DNA from: Emticicia sp. C21
GTDB taxonomy: Bacteria; Bacteroidota; Bacteroidia; Cytophagales; Spirosomataceae
Direction of reading: 5' to 3'
Length of the DNA: 64,000 nt
Assembly: GCF_003418935.1 (NCBI RefSeq)
Contig: NZ_QVMT01000002.1
Location: forward strand, 496,001-560,000
Shown: positions 34,153-43,027 of the stretch, piece by piece
How the letters are laid out: each line of letters opens with the position of its first letter
Position numbering within the stretch: the first letter of the stretch is position 1
Notes under the pieces: generated by a model
What the model saw: the letters and a program-made list of their open reading frames with translations, nothing else
Told to the model about the DNA's origin: nothing
The model's database searches: none
Translations under genes and position numbers: made by a program

Positions 34153-37100
34153 ATGTACAAGCAACTTCTACTATTATTTCTACTAATTAATTCATTCAAT
34201 TCGTATTCTCAAAAACTTTTAAAAGACATTGCTTCTTCTGATGCAAGTTCGAATATCAGTGGTGAAGAAACAAATATTAATTACCTCGTAAAAGGAGATA
34301 CCCTGTTTTTCACAGCCCAAGATTCCGCTTTCTACAGTCAGTATTTAACATATAAAAATATCTGGTTTACTGATGGTACCTCTGCTAATACAAAAAGAAT
34401 CACAAATGGGAATCAGCTAAATCAACCTGCTTCTTTTCAGCTTCTGGCTTTGTTTAAGGGAAAAGTTTATTATAAAGATCTGCCAAGTCCGAATTTATAT
34501 GTAACTGAAGGCAATGGCATTAATATTCTGAAAACTTTCGATAATAGTAAAATTTTAAAAGCAAGTGTGATGAATGGGTGGCTTTATGTATTTGTCAGTA
34601 ATACTTCTGCCAATAGATTAGAACTATGGAAAACCGATGGAACAGCTATTAATACAACCAAAGTAACCGATATTCATACAGGCACGCATTCTTTTACCGA
34701 AAGTAGTTTTTTAAATGGTGGCAATAAAATTTACTTTAGTTTTTCAAATGATACTTCCGGCAATGAACCCTGGGTTACAGACGGAACGGCAGGAGGCACT
34801 AAAATTTTAAAAGATATAATAGCCGGCTCAGGTTCAAGCTATGTCTATTCATTTGTAAAAGCCGGGAATACTATTTTTTTTATCGGACCCGGCTCAAATT
34901 TTAACCCGAAAATATGGAAAACCGATGGAACTGAAGCAGGTACAGTTATCGTGGCAGACGTAATTGAGGGTAATGGATTTTATTATCCACGTAACATGAA
35001 AGATTATGATGATTACCTGTATTTCTCTGCAAATAGTAATCGATTGTATAAAACCGATGGAAATACAATCACATTGGTAAGTACTAATGTAATGATATCC
35101 GGAGGCATTGTGAAAATGAATAACCTGATGTATTTCATCAGGCAAACTTATGCGGGCGAGTTCGAATTATGGAAAAGTAATGGTTCTACTGAAGGTACTG
35201 AGAAAATTAAAACGATACTGGCTTCTTCGTTATATAGTAACGGTGGTATAATGGTAAGAATTCTTCCCGCAGCTTCAAAAATATACATGGTATTCTCATA
35301 TTTTATTAATTCGCCATTTGAGAATATTACCCAACATTGGGTGAGTGATGGAACAACCGCAGGAACTGTGAATATGAATACGCTGAATCCAAATTTTTCT
35401 ACCGGTTCTGTTAGTAATCAACTTGCAGTTGTTGGAGACACCTATTACTTTACGGGCTATGATTCTGTCAATGGCTTTGAGTTATGGAAATCCAATGGCA
35501 CGAGTGCGGGTACATTGCCGGTTAAGAATATCAATAAAACCATAGCTTCGTCTAACCCTGCACAGTTTGTAGCGCTGAATAATAATGTTTATTTCTCTGC
35601 TGATGACGTAAAATATGGTCGTGAAATCTGGAAAACAGACGGCACCGCCGCCAGTACACAGTTGTTAATGGATTATAATGCCGGCGTTGGTTGGGACGTA
35701 AATTACTCGTCTTTAATTGCTGGCATGATTAATTATAATGATGTAATTATTTCATCCATTGGTGCTCAGTTGGTGAAATTCAGCCAGACTATGCCGCCTA
35801 CACCTTATTATTCTCATAATTTATTAAATCCTGAAAATCCGGAATTTATAAGGTTTAACAATCTGATTTTTTATAAGGGTTATGACAATAATATTGCAAA
35901 ATATGCGCTTTTTGTAACTGATGGTAATACAGTCAGTAAAGTGAAAGAGGTTTATACAGTCTGGAACGGAGGCCCGGCTAATTTTTTGATTTCAGGGGGG
36001 CTACTATATTTCACAACAGACAATTCTACCAAAATATGGAAAAGTGATGGTACAGAAGTGGGGACGGTTTTAGTCAAAAGCTTTCCTTCAGGTAGCATCC
36101 GATCAAAATTTTATGAGGTCAATGGGAAGCTTATGTTCGTTTATGAAGGCCCAATTTATGGCCGGGAATTATGGAAAACAGATGGTACAGAAGCGGGTAC
36201 TGTATTGGTGAAAGATATTATTCCGGGTACGGAAGGTTCTGGTATTGACAGGCTTGTGGTTTTTAATAACCAGCTCTTTTTTACTGCCTACAACGGCACT
36301 GCTTTTGGTCTGTACAGGTCTGATGGCTCAAGTGCTAACACTCAGTTATTCAGCAGTACTTCAAGCTCCAATGTACCAGTAGTATTTAAGAATAAATTGC
36401 ACTTTTTAACCTATGAATTCACTCAACCTTCAGTATACTTCTATTATCTATGGTCTACTGATGGGATTTCAGCTCCAGTAAAGGTGAAGCAAGTGGGAGA
36501 TAATACTACGCGGAATTCACAGAATATTCAGTTAGTGAATATTAATAATCGTCTTTTAGTGTTTAATATAGTCTCTAATACTTCAAGGATTGAAATCTGG
36601 GGTTCTGATGGTACAACAGCCGGTACAAATCTGATGAAGATTATAAGGGATAAAGAAAGTAATAATTATGATATGAATATTAAAGAGTATTTCTATCATA
36701 ACAATAAACTCTATTTTGCGGCTGATGACGGAACACACGGAAGCGAACTGTGGGTATTGGATTTTGATTGTCCTGAATCAATGACGCTTACCAATTCAAT
36801 CAGTCAGGACACCGATTTTAAAGTAGATAAATACATTGTGGGCAGTAATAAGATTAATGCCAATATAAAGGCGAGTTATAATGCCAACAAGTATATTACA
36901 TTAAATCCTGGTTTTGAAACCCAATCGGGTTCCCGATTTACGGCAATAATGAGTGGTTGCATTAACGTGGAAGCCACATCCAATTCAACTATAGAGGGGC
37001 CTGTTTTTAAGAATTTTTCTGCCAAAGGAAATACTAAGCCGAGTATCCTGCAATTTTTGAATGACTCTGCCAACACTGAGCTACGACAGGCGTATGAATC

Positions 37101-37218
37101 AGAGAAAAATAATCATAGGGAACAAAATATAGCTTGGATTATTGATGAATCTCAAGATAGATATATCCTGAAAATGCGTGTAGGAGAGAAAGAATGGATA
37201 GGCTACCTTCCTAAATGA
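34153..37218 (+). CDS. ELWxxDGT-repeat exported protein
   Basis: A 1021-residue protein with a signal peptide (cut near NSYSQ, residue 19). It contains many copies of a roughly 50-residue unit whose end reads ELWKTDGTAxGT or similar (examples near 157, 213, 256, 435, 495, 678 and 820), alternating with strand-rich KIYFSF/LYFTTD segments. This is the hyalin-like/ELWxxDGT repeat family; it probably folds as beta-propellers. Near residue 900 is ITLNPGFETQSGSRFTA, a motif common before the C-terminus of Cytophagales surface proteins. The last 100 residues lack a clear T9SS sorting domain. Function unknown; surface exposure is inferred. Confidence 0.85.
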   Translation: MYKQLLLLFLLINSFNSYSQKLLKDIASSDASSNISGEETNINYLVKGDTLFFTAQDSAFYSQYLTYKNIWFTDGTSANTKRITNGNQLNQPASFQLLALFKGKVYYKDLPSPNLYVTEGNGINILKTFDNSKILKASVMNGWLYVFVSNTSANRLELWKTDGTAINTTKVTDIHTGTHSFTESSFLNGGNKIYFSFSNDTSGNEPWVTDGTAGGTKILKDIIAGSGSSYVYSFVKAGNTIFFIGPGSNFNPKIWKTDGTEAGTVIVADVIEGNGFYYPRNMKDYDDYLYFSANSNRLYKTDGNTITLVSTNVMISGGIVKMNNLMYFIRQTYAGEFELWKSNGSTEGTEKIKTILASSLYSNGGIMVRILPAASKIYMVFSYFINSPFENITQHWVSDGTTAGTVNMNTLNPNFSTGSVSNQLAVVGDTYYFTGYDSVNGFELWKSNGTSAGTLPVKNINKTIASSNPAQFVALNNNVYFSADDVKYGREIWKTDGTAASTQLLMDYNAGVGWDVNYSSLIAGMINYNDVIISSIGAQLVKFSQTMPPTPYYSHNLLNPENPEFIRFNNLIFYKGYDNNIAKYALFVTDGNTVSKVKEVYTVWNGGPANFLISGGLLYFTTDNSTKIWKSDGTEVGTVLVKSFPSGSIRSKFYEVNGKLMFVYEGPIYGRELWKTDGTEAGTVLVKDIIPGTEGSGIDRLVVFNNQLFFTAYNGTAFGLYRSDGSSANTQLFSSTSSSNVPVVFKNKLHFLTYEFTQPSVYFYYLWSTDGISAPVKVKQVGDNTTRNSQNIQLVNINNRLLVFNIVSNTSRIEIWGSDGTTAGTNLMKIIRDKESNNYDMNIKEYFYHNNKLYFAADDGTHGSELWVLDFDCPESMTLTNSISQDTDFKVDKYIVGSNKINANIKASYNANKYITLNPGFETQSGSRFTAIMSGCINVEATSNSTIEGPVFKNFSAKGNTKPSILQFLNDSANTELRQAYESEKNNHREQNIAWIIDESQDRYILKMRVGEKEWIGYLPK

Positions 37219-37247
37219 AATTTAAATAAGCTGGTTTAGCAAAAAAA

Positions 37248-37270
37248 AGCCTCGTTCACAAAACGAGGCT
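37248..37270 (-). terminator. Terminator of the GNAT gene
   Basis: AGCCTCGTT (minus: 37262-37270) pairs with AACGAGGCT (minus: 37248-37256), loop of 5, followed on the minus strand by eight T (37241-37248). It can also stop the convergent repeat-protein transcript. Confidence 0.88.
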
Positions 37271-37301
37271 CCAGTTTATTCTATAATACCATTAATAGTA
37301 T

Positions 37302-38030
37302 CTATAATTCCACTAATTCCTTTGCGGCTGCCAATTTTTTTTTTCTACGTTCTTCACGTCGTAATAAGATTCTTTGTTTGAAACTCATCCAACGTTCATA
37401 GAGAGGCAACTCTTTCAGAAAATCCCAGTTATCGTCCTGTTTGCCTGCATCCTCTTTTTTCTTCGCTTCAACAGGGTCAAACAACATACCTGTACATAAG
37501 CAGTGCTTACGGTTAGTACGTGTCAGAATATCATAATTAACACAACTCGAGCAACCTTTCCAGAATGCATCATCGGCAGGTAACTCACTAAAAGTAGTTG
37601 GTTCGTAACCCAGGTCAGAATTGATTTTCATGACGGCCAGGCTTGTAGTCAGACCTATGATTTTAGCATCAGGATATTTTGAACGAGAAAGCTCAAACGC
37701 TTTTTGTTTAATGCGGGTAGCAATACCACTCTTCCGGAAGTCCGGGCTCACAATCAAGCCTGAATTTGCTACAAACTTACCATGTTCCCAGGTTTCAACA
37801 TAGCAGAATCCTACCCACTTGCCTGTTTTTGTCAGGGCAATGATAGCCTTACCTTCGCGCATCTTCTCACGTAAATAATCAGGAGAACGTTTAGCAATCC
37901 CTGTACCACGGGCTTTAGCACTTTCTGCCATCTCGTCACAAATCGTTTCGGCTAAGCTGTAGTGCTTTTCGTTAGCTATCTCTACAATATATTGGTCGTC
38001 GGAAATTATTTCTGTGTTATTCATCGTCAT
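37302..38030 (-). CDS. GNAT family acetyltransferase
   Basis: A 242-residue protein. The GNAT core is at about 12-170, with the acetyl-CoA binding loop in VSPDFRKSGIATRIKQKAFELS (about 94-116). After it comes a Cys-rich stretch (CSSC, HCLC at about 159-178) and a basic C-terminal tail. In many Bacteroidota a similar protein sits beside argG and is thought to act as an N-acetylglutamate synthase or related enzyme, but no arginine gene is in this window. The Cys cluster could bind metal. Substrate not established. Confidence 0.8.
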   Translation of the reverse strand: MTMNNTEIISDDQYIVEIANEKHYSLAETICDEMAESAKARGTGIAKRSPDYLREKMREGKAIIALTKTGKWVGFCYVETWEHGKFVANSGLIVSPDFRKSGIATRIKQKAFELSRSKYPDAKIIGLTTSLAVMKINSDLGYEPTTFSELPADDAFWKGCSSCVNYDILTRTNRKHCLCTGMLFDPVEAKKKEDAGKQDDNWDFLKELPLYERWMSFKQRILLRREERRKKKLAAAKELVEL

Positions 38031-38112
38031 TTATTGGGCTTTCCACAAATGGAGACGCTGTATCCTAAAATTGTTAAAAATGAAATAAAGAGAAAAATAA
38101 AATGAAGGGGAT

Positions 38113-38162
38113 GTTTTACCGCGCAGGCAAAACGGTTACAGTCGAGTCCTTTCGGACCTGAC
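38113..38162. other. Structured, GC-richer segment between divergent genes
   Basis: In the gap between the GNAT gene (minus) and the gene at 38353 (plus) are two strong stems: GTTTTACC (38113-38120) with GGCAAAAC (38126-38133), and GTCGAGTCC (38141-38149) with GGACCTGAC (38154-38162), loop TTTC (GAAA on the minus strand). On the minus strand this would form the leader of the GNAT mRNA. It might be a cis-acting RNA; I could not match it to a known class. Confidence 0.45.
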
Positions 38163-38325
38163 AAATCGAACGGGCGTTATGGGAAGACGAATGTTCATGT
38201 ATTGTTAGACAAGTACAAAGATGTTAGGTTTAAAATTTATATCCAAAATATAAGCCCAATATTTTTACTTGCCAATCAATAACGATACACTTCAGGTTTT
38301 AGTTCGTGCATTACAAAAAATCTGA

Positions 38326-38333
38326 TAACTTTG
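38326..38333 (+). promoter_or_regulatory. -7 box for the gene at 38353
   Basis: TAACTTTG, an exact TAnnTTTG, ends 19 bases before the TTG start at 38353. The -33 region is only weakly matched (TTTTAG near 38297). It implies a leader of about 12-15 bases and supports the TTG start. Confidence 0.55.
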
Positions 38334-38352
38334 AGAAAAAAACGAATATCCT

Positions 38353-38979
38353 TTGAATACGCGATTAGCCACTTTTTTATCTGGTACATTACACCCCTTA
38401 TTAATGCCAACTTTGTTGTTTCTGATTCTGTTTTTTATGGCCCCTATTCCTATAGGCGTCGAGGGCATGGATATGACTTTTAAATGGATAGTGCTGGGCT
38501 TTGTGTTTATCTATACTTTTGCTATACCAGCTTATATGGTATATCTGCTTAAACGTTGGGGTGTTATCAGCAGTCTGAAAATGGAGAATCTTCGGGAGCG
38601 CCGGATACCTTATCTGATGACAGCTGTTATCTATGGCGTTCTTGGGTATTTTTTATATACCAAAAACTCAAGTCTTTTTGCCTGCGCTTATATACTCTGG
38701 AGCATTACGCTTGTCATTCTTTGTGTAGCTATTATTAGTTTCTGGTGGCAGATTAGTGCCCATGCAGCTGGTATCGGGGGGGTAGTAGGGGCTTTAGCAG
38801 GTATTCTGGTGAAGTTTGGAGAGGGTGGGCTTTTTATTCCTCTTTTATGTTCAATGGTAATAGCGGGCTATCTTGTTGGCGCTCGTTTACAACTTAATGC
38901 GCATACACCCAAACAAGTCTGGGCGGGTCTTTCTTTAGGTGTTATTTTAAGTTTATTATCGGTTACTTACTTTTTTTAG
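38353..38979 (+). CDS. PAP2-like integral membrane protein
   Basis: A 208-residue protein with six membrane helices. The segment WWQISAHAAGIGGVVGAL and the later ARLQLNAHTPKQVWAGLSLG have the spaced His residues found in the C-terminal part of PAP2-type phosphatases, but the N-terminal KxxxxxxRP motif is not clear; RERRIP near 82 could take its place. Activity on lipid phosphates is plausible, not proven. The start is TTG at 38353: a stop lies 20 bases upstream in frame, and the next Met is at residue 18, inside the first helix. It is followed after 91 bp by the sigma factor gene. Confidence 0.65.
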   Translation: MNTRLATFLSGTLHPLLMPTLLFLILFFMAPIPIGVEGMDMTFKWIVLGFVFIYTFAIPAYMVYLLKRWGVISSLKMENLRERRIPYLMTAVIYGVLGYFLYTKNSSLFACAYILWSITLVILCVAIISFWWQISAHAAGIGGVVGALAGILVKFGEGGLFIPLLCSMVIAGYLVGARLQLNAHTPKQVWAGLSLGVILSLLSVTYFF

Positions 38980-39070
38980 TTTTTTTTATTCTGCTCATTA
39001 TCAACGGTTTATGTAAGATTTATGAAAGTCTTGCAGCAATCATGCAACGTTCTGTTTTTTTAAGCATCTT

Positions 39071-39679
39071 TTGTTTGAAACCATAAAACAGTATAACCCT
39101 CTGACAAATACAGTATTCATTAACAAGCATGCCGACCTGGTCGAGCAATGTAAGCGTGGCGAGAGTAAAGCGCAGTACGAGCTGTACAAGCATTACTCAA
39201 AGGCTATGTTCAACGTCTGTATGCGGATACTGAATCATGGTGGGGAAGCAGAAGATGTATTGCAGGATTCATTCATCGATGCCTTTGCCAAAATCGGAGA
39301 TTTTCGTCAGCAAGCTACTTTTGGTGTATGGTTAAAACAGATTGTAGTCAATAAAGCCATCAATCACCTAAGGTCAAGAAAAGTAGAACTGATAAATATT
39401 GATGAATATAATATTGGTGGAGATGAATATGATATAGCTGATTATGCCGAAGCTGACCCCTATCACGAAGATAATACCAGGTTAGAGGTAGAACGCATAC
39501 GCAGGGCAATGGAACAATTGCCCGAGGGTTTTAGGGTAGTACTTTCCTTGTATTTATTTGAGGGATACGACCACGAAGAAATCGGGAATATATTGAACAT
39601 TAGCGAGACAACCTCTCGAACACAATATATGCGAGCCAAGAAAAGGCTATTAGAGATAATAAATAGACAAATGTTTTAA
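39071..39679 (+). CDS. ECF-type RNA polymerase sigma factor
   Basis: A 202-residue sigma-70 family protein with region 2 at about 27-100 (LYKHYSKAMFNVCMRILNH, DVLQDSFIDAF, TFGVWLKQIVVNKAINHLR) and region 4 at about 140-200 (LPEGFRVVLSLYLFEGYDHEEIGNIL, then SRTQYMRAKKRL). Its start is TTG at 39071, the only start codon between an in-frame stop at 39023 and region 2. It is followed by a membrane protein (39723) and a secreted protein (40285), so the three may act as a sigma, anti-sigma and output or sensing set. Target genes unknown. Confidence 0.92.
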   Translation: MFETIKQYNPLTNTVFINKHADLVEQCKRGESKAQYELYKHYSKAMFNVCMRILNHGGEAEDVLQDSFIDAFAKIGDFRQQATFGVWLKQIVVNKAINHLRSRKVELINIDEYNIGGDEYDIADYAEADPYHEDNTRLEVERIRRAMEQLPEGFRVVLSLYLFEGYDHEEIGNILNISETTSRTQYMRAKKRLLEIINRQMF

Positions 39680-39722
39680 CTAAACTGAAAGTTTTAATTC
39701 AATTAAAAAATCCCTACCAAGG

Positions 39723-40310
39723 GTGAGTGATATGAAAGACCGTTTAGAAAGATTCGTGAGAGATAACCGTGATGATTTTGACAGCTACGAGCCATCAAAA
39801 GACTTGTGGAAGAAAATTGAGGTGGAGGTTGCTAAAAAACAACCAATAGGCAAACGCCTGAACGGAAAAATAGTAAGATTTGGCGGTTTCAGATGGGGAA
39901 TAGCCATTGCCGCAGGTATAGCCATATTGTTAACAGTAGGGTATGGGGCAGTAATGTACTCACAAATTCCTGAAAGCTTTGCAAGCTTAGATTTGCCACC
40001 GGTTTATGAAAAAACTTATGGCAAAGAATTAGTACAGTTTGCCTCTTTGGTAGAGCAAAAAAGAGAAGAATTGAAGTCTTTAGAAAAAGAAGACCCTCAA
40101 CTCTACCACCAGTTTGATGTCGAATTACAGGCATTAGACAAAAATTATCAGAGCCTTAAAAGTGAATTGCCGCAAAATCCGAATCCGGAAGAGTTGCTGA
40201 AGGCTATGGTACAAAACTTAACTATGCAGATCGATCTGTTAAACCAACAGTTACAAATAATTCAAAAAATTAAAGAAGTTAAAAATGGAAAAATCAAAAC
40301 GATGGTGTAG
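39723..40310 (+). CDS. Single-pass membrane protein, probable anti-sigma factor
   Basis: A 195-residue protein with a cytoplasmic N-terminus of about 55 residues (RLERFVRDNRDDFDSYEPSKDLWKKIE), one membrane helix (about 58-76) and an extracytoplasmic helical/coiled-coil domain (KREELKSLEKEDPQLYHQFD to LNQQLQIIQKIKE). The plan and position right after the sigma gene fit an anti-sigma factor, but no zinc-anti-sigma HxxxCxxC motif is present. Start could be GTG at 39723 or ATG at 39732. It overlaps the next gene by 26 bases. Confidence 0.7.
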   Translation: MSDMKDRLERFVRDNRDDFDSYEPSKDLWKKIEVEVAKKQPIGKRLNGKIVRFGGFRWGIAIAAGIAILLTVGYGAVMYSQIPESFASLDLPPVYEKTYGKELVQFASLVEQKREELKSLEKEDPQLYHQFDVELQALDKNYQSLKSELPQNPNPEELLKAMVQNLTMQIDLLNQQLQIIQKIKEVKNGKIKTMV

Positions 40311-41367
40311 CCTTTCCACCCAAATGAAAGGAGTATTCTGGGTATTATTCCTTTTGACTACCGTACAAACTTTTGCCAAGGATGATAAAGAATGGATTGA
40401 GAAAAAGAAAAATGTGAGTTTGTCATATACAGTTTCTTCGTCAGATAAAGTCTCTCTGCATAATCAGTTTGGCGATATTAAGGTCAATTTCTGGGATAAA
40501 AAAGAAGTAAAGGTTGAGGTACTTATTGTAGCCAATGCTTCTTCTGACGATAGAGCCACTGACTTTATAAACTCAGTAGATGTAGTGGGCAAAAAAGATG
40601 ATGGACAAGTAAATATCAAAACCGTTATTGAACGCTCAGATAACAGAAACTGGAGTAATAAAGGAGAGAAACATTCATTGAAGATTGATTATATGGTGTA
40701 TATGCCTAAATCAAACCCGCTTCAGGTGAAAAACTCATTCGGTAGTACATTTCTGCCAAGCTTTACTACACCTTTGAAAGTTGACCAAAGCTATGGAAAA
40801 CTGATTGCTGAAGATATTTCAAACGCTGAGGCAGATATTAAGATAGCTTTTTGTCAGGACTCTTATATTAAGTCCATGTCAGGAGGTAGATTAAAGGCTT
40901 CTTATTCAGGTATCAAAATGGAAAAAGCTGATAATTTTGATTTTGATAACAGCTTTGGTGATATCAATATCAAAGAAGTAGGTAAGATTGATGCTAAAAT
41001 CAGTTATTCGAGTGGCGCAATAGGATTGTTGAAAGAATCGAGCAATTGGAAATTAGAATTCTCAGGTGATTTTAAATTGGGAAGCGTTGGTAAGAATGTA
41101 AAAGAGTTGGATATTAAAGCCAGTTATTCGCCTGTGTCGCTAACATTAGATGATAACGTAACTTACGATTTTGATGTGAAGGCTCACTATGGTGACTTTG
41201 ATTACCCGAAAGATAAAGGTATCTCATTTACCAGAAATACCGAAACCGAAAAGAAAGAAAACTACGGCTTTAATCCGACCAAGTACTACGAAGGTAAGGT
41301 CGGAAAAGGTTCTCCTACTTGCAAAATTACAGTAAACGGTAATTTTAGTAGTGTTAAATTAAAATAA
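40285..41367 (+). CDS. Exported beta-helix protein, DUF4097-like
   Basis: A 360-residue protein with a signal peptide (after an N-terminal basic region; hydrophobic core VFWVLFLLTTVQTFA about 17-31). The mature part is made of regular short strands such as SLHNQFGDIKVNFWDKKEV, LKASYSGIKMEKADNFDFDNSFGDINI and LDIKASYSPVSLTL, typical of the adhesin-like right-handed beta-helix family DUF4097. It is coupled to the preceding membrane protein by a 26-bp overlap. In Bacteroidota such proteins often accompany ECF sigma and anti-sigma genes. A terminator follows at 41386-41418. Confidence 0.75.
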   Translation: MEKSKRWCSLSTQMKGVFWVLFLLTTVQTFAKDDKEWIEKKKNVSLSYTVSSSDKVSLHNQFGDIKVNFWDKKEVKVEVLIVANASSDDRATDFINSVDVVGKKDDGQVNIKTVIERSDNRNWSNKGEKHSLKIDYMVYMPKSNPLQVKNSFGSTFLPSFTTPLKVDQSYGKLIAEDISNAEADIKIAFCQDSYIKSMSGGRLKASYSGIKMEKADNFDFDNSFGDINIKEVGKIDAKISYSSGAIGLLKESSNWKLEFSGDFKLGSVGKNVKELDIKASYSPVSLTLDDNVTYDFDVKAHYGDFDYPKDKGISFTRNTETEKKENYGFNPTKYYEGKVGKGSPTCKITVNGNFSSVKLK

Positions 41368-41385
41368 ATTAAGTGTTTTGAAGCG

Positions 41386-41418
41386 ACAGGATAGGCTCTA
41401 AGGGTTTATCCTGTTTTT
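41386..41418 (+). terminator. Terminator of the sigma factor operon
   Basis: ACAGGATA (41386-41393) and TATCCTGT (41407-41414) with a 13-base loop, followed by T residues. Confidence 0.82.
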
Positions 41419-41610
41419 TGTTTGATTATTTAACTTATATATCCCTTTTGCCTCTTAGTAAGAATTAATCATAAATATAAATTTCAGAAGATATAATAAC
41501 ATTTAATAAAGATTCTGTGTTATATACTTGCTTAACACAATAGCTACCCATTATTATCTGAAAATAAGTGATTCATAAGAATCATTAAACACTGTACAAC
41601 AAATACTGCA

Positions 41611-42129
41611 ATGGAAAAGGTAGCATTAATTAGAGAATCAGTAAAGACCAATAAAGGCAAGCGAACTGTAATAGAGTCAGAATTTGCAGCGGGCGCGAGT
41701 ATTCCTCTACATTATCATCGGAAATTTGATAAAACTTTTGAGGTATTGGAGGGAGAAATCAGAATATGGAATGGCAATGAAGAACTCGTACTAAAAGCTG
41801 GCGAGTCGGCTACAGTCAAAAAAGACATGGTGCATACTTATCAGATAGGCAATTCTAAAGTAATACTGAAGACAACCCTGGAGCCGGGTAGTCTTTGCTT
41901 TGAAAATGCCATAAAAGTAATGCAGGGTATACATAAAGACGGAGAGAAAGGAGATCTGAATACCATTGAAAACAACAACATGGTATATATGGCTATTATC
42001 TCAAAACTGACAGATTCTAATTTTATGGGTGAGGCAGGTGCTACGCTTGAAACCTTTCTGCTAAGTGAAGAAGGCAAGCAGGTAATGTATGTCCAGAATG
42101 AACTATTGGAGAAATATGGCGAAATTTAA
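41611..42129 (+). CDS. Cupin-domain protein
   Basis: A 172-residue protein. Residues about 25-95 form a cupin barrel with the metal-binding motif IPLHYHRKFDKTFEVLEGEI and a later MVHTYQIGNSKV. The C-terminal 70 residues have helices seen in cupins of this size and no known motif. The protein has no signal peptide. Activity is unknown; cupins bind metals and serve as enzymes or ligand-binding proteins. It is monocistronic by its own terminator. Confidence 0.8.
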   Translation: MEKVALIRESVKTNKGKRTVIESEFAAGASIPLHYHRKFDKTFEVLEGEIRIWNGNEELVLKAGESATVKKDMVHTYQIGNSKVILKTTLEPGSLCFENAIKVMQGIHKDGEKGDLNTIENNNMVYMAIISKLTDSNFMGEAGATLETFLLSEEGKQVMYVQNELLEKYGEI

Positions 42130-42150
42130 TACGAATAATAAAAGTATTGC

Positions 42151-42181
42151 AAAACAGGATAAAATCTTATCCTGTTTTTTT
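42151..42181 (+). terminator. Terminator after the cupin gene
   Basis: AAAACAGGATAA (42151-42162), loop AATC, TTATCCTGTTTT (42167-42178) and more T. The core ACAGGATA/TATCCTGT is the same as in the terminator at 41386-41414. Confidence 0.9.
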
Positions 42182-42208
42182 ATTTTTGTATAAACCAGCA
42201 CAGATAAT

Positions 42209-43021
42209 ATGAGCCAGATAAAAGGTAGTGTTTTTATTGTAACGGGCGCTGCTTCGGGCATTGGTAGAGCCTTGGCTATACAAGCTGCTGCAGCCGGAGC
42301 AAAAGTGATTGCTACTGATGTAAACGAGGCCGGCTTAGAAGAGACTATCAATCAGGCTACAGGTACTATAGAAAAGTATATCTTAGATGTTTCTGATGCC
42401 GAACAAATCAAAGTTTTTGCCAATGAAATTATCAAAAAGCATTTCCATGAACGCTTTATTCTGGTCAACAATGCAGGAGTAGCTTTATTTTCGGGCAGTT
42501 TTCTGGAAACCTCACTGACGGATTTTGAATGGTTGCTCAGTATTAATCTTTGGGGAGTAATCAGAATGACAAAAGCTTTTTTAAGGCATCTGGTGAAGCA
42601 TAATCAGGGGCATATTGTAAATGTCTCAAGTATTTTTGGAATTGTAGGGATGCCACAAAATTCGGCTTATTCTACGGCTAAATTTGCTGTAAAAGGTTTT
42701 TCTGATGTATTAAAGCTCGAATTGGTTAAGACAAATGTAAAAATCTCAACTGTCCATCCGGGAGGTATCAAAACTGGCATTGCCCGAAATTCCCGAAAGG
42801 GGCATAACAGAGATAATGAAGAAGGGCAAAAGGCAGTTGAAAGGTTTGAAAGGGCTGCGTTGAAAATGTCTGCTGAAAAAGCAGCATATATGATCTTAGA
42901 CGGAATTGAGAAAGACAAACCGCGTATCTTGATAGGCAATGATGCCAGAACCCTGGATATGGTTGCCCGGGTTTTTCCGAACACCTATCACAAAGTTCTG
43001 GCAAAGATGTTTAAACTATAA
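42209..43021 (+). CDS. Short-chain dehydrogenase/reductase
   Basis: A 270-residue Rossmann enzyme. It has the cofactor motif TGAASGIGRA (about 12-21), ATDVNEAGL after the second strand (Asp after strand 2 suggests NAD preference), NNAGVAL, and the catalytic tetrad residues Ser (VSSIFG), Tyr154 and Lys158 in YSTAK. Substrate unknown. The convergent gene begins 6 bp after its stop, with little room for a terminator. Confidence 0.93.
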   Translation: MSQIKGSVFIVTGAASGIGRALAIQAAAAGAKVIATDVNEAGLEETINQATGTIEKYILDVSDAEQIKVFANEIIKKHFHERFILVNNAGVALFSGSFLETSLTDFEWLLSINLWGVIRMTKAFLRHLVKHNQGHIVNVSSIFGIVGMPQNSAYSTAKFAVKGFSDVLKLELVKTNVKISTVHPGGIKTGIARNSRKGHNRDNEEGQKAVERFERAALKMSAEKAAYMILDGIEKDKPRILIGNDARTLDMVARVFPNTYHKVLAKMFKL

Positions 43022-43027
43022 CAGTCA

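Noticed and set aside
34153-37218. T9SS C-terminal sorting domain in the repeat protein
   Set aside because: The last 80 residues lack the usual strand pattern and closing basic motif.
38136-38165. Resemblance of the minus strand (GTCAGGTCCGAAAGGA) to the SRP RNA apical loop
   Set aside because: The conserved GGAAGCAGC half of the symmetric loop is missing; CTCGAC follows instead, and the outer stem of SRP RNA is absent.
41386-42181. Shared stem ACAGGATA/TATCCTGT in two terminators as a mobile repeat
   Set aside because: Similarity is limited to the 8-bp stem; loops and flanks differ, so a chance or functional resemblance is more likely.
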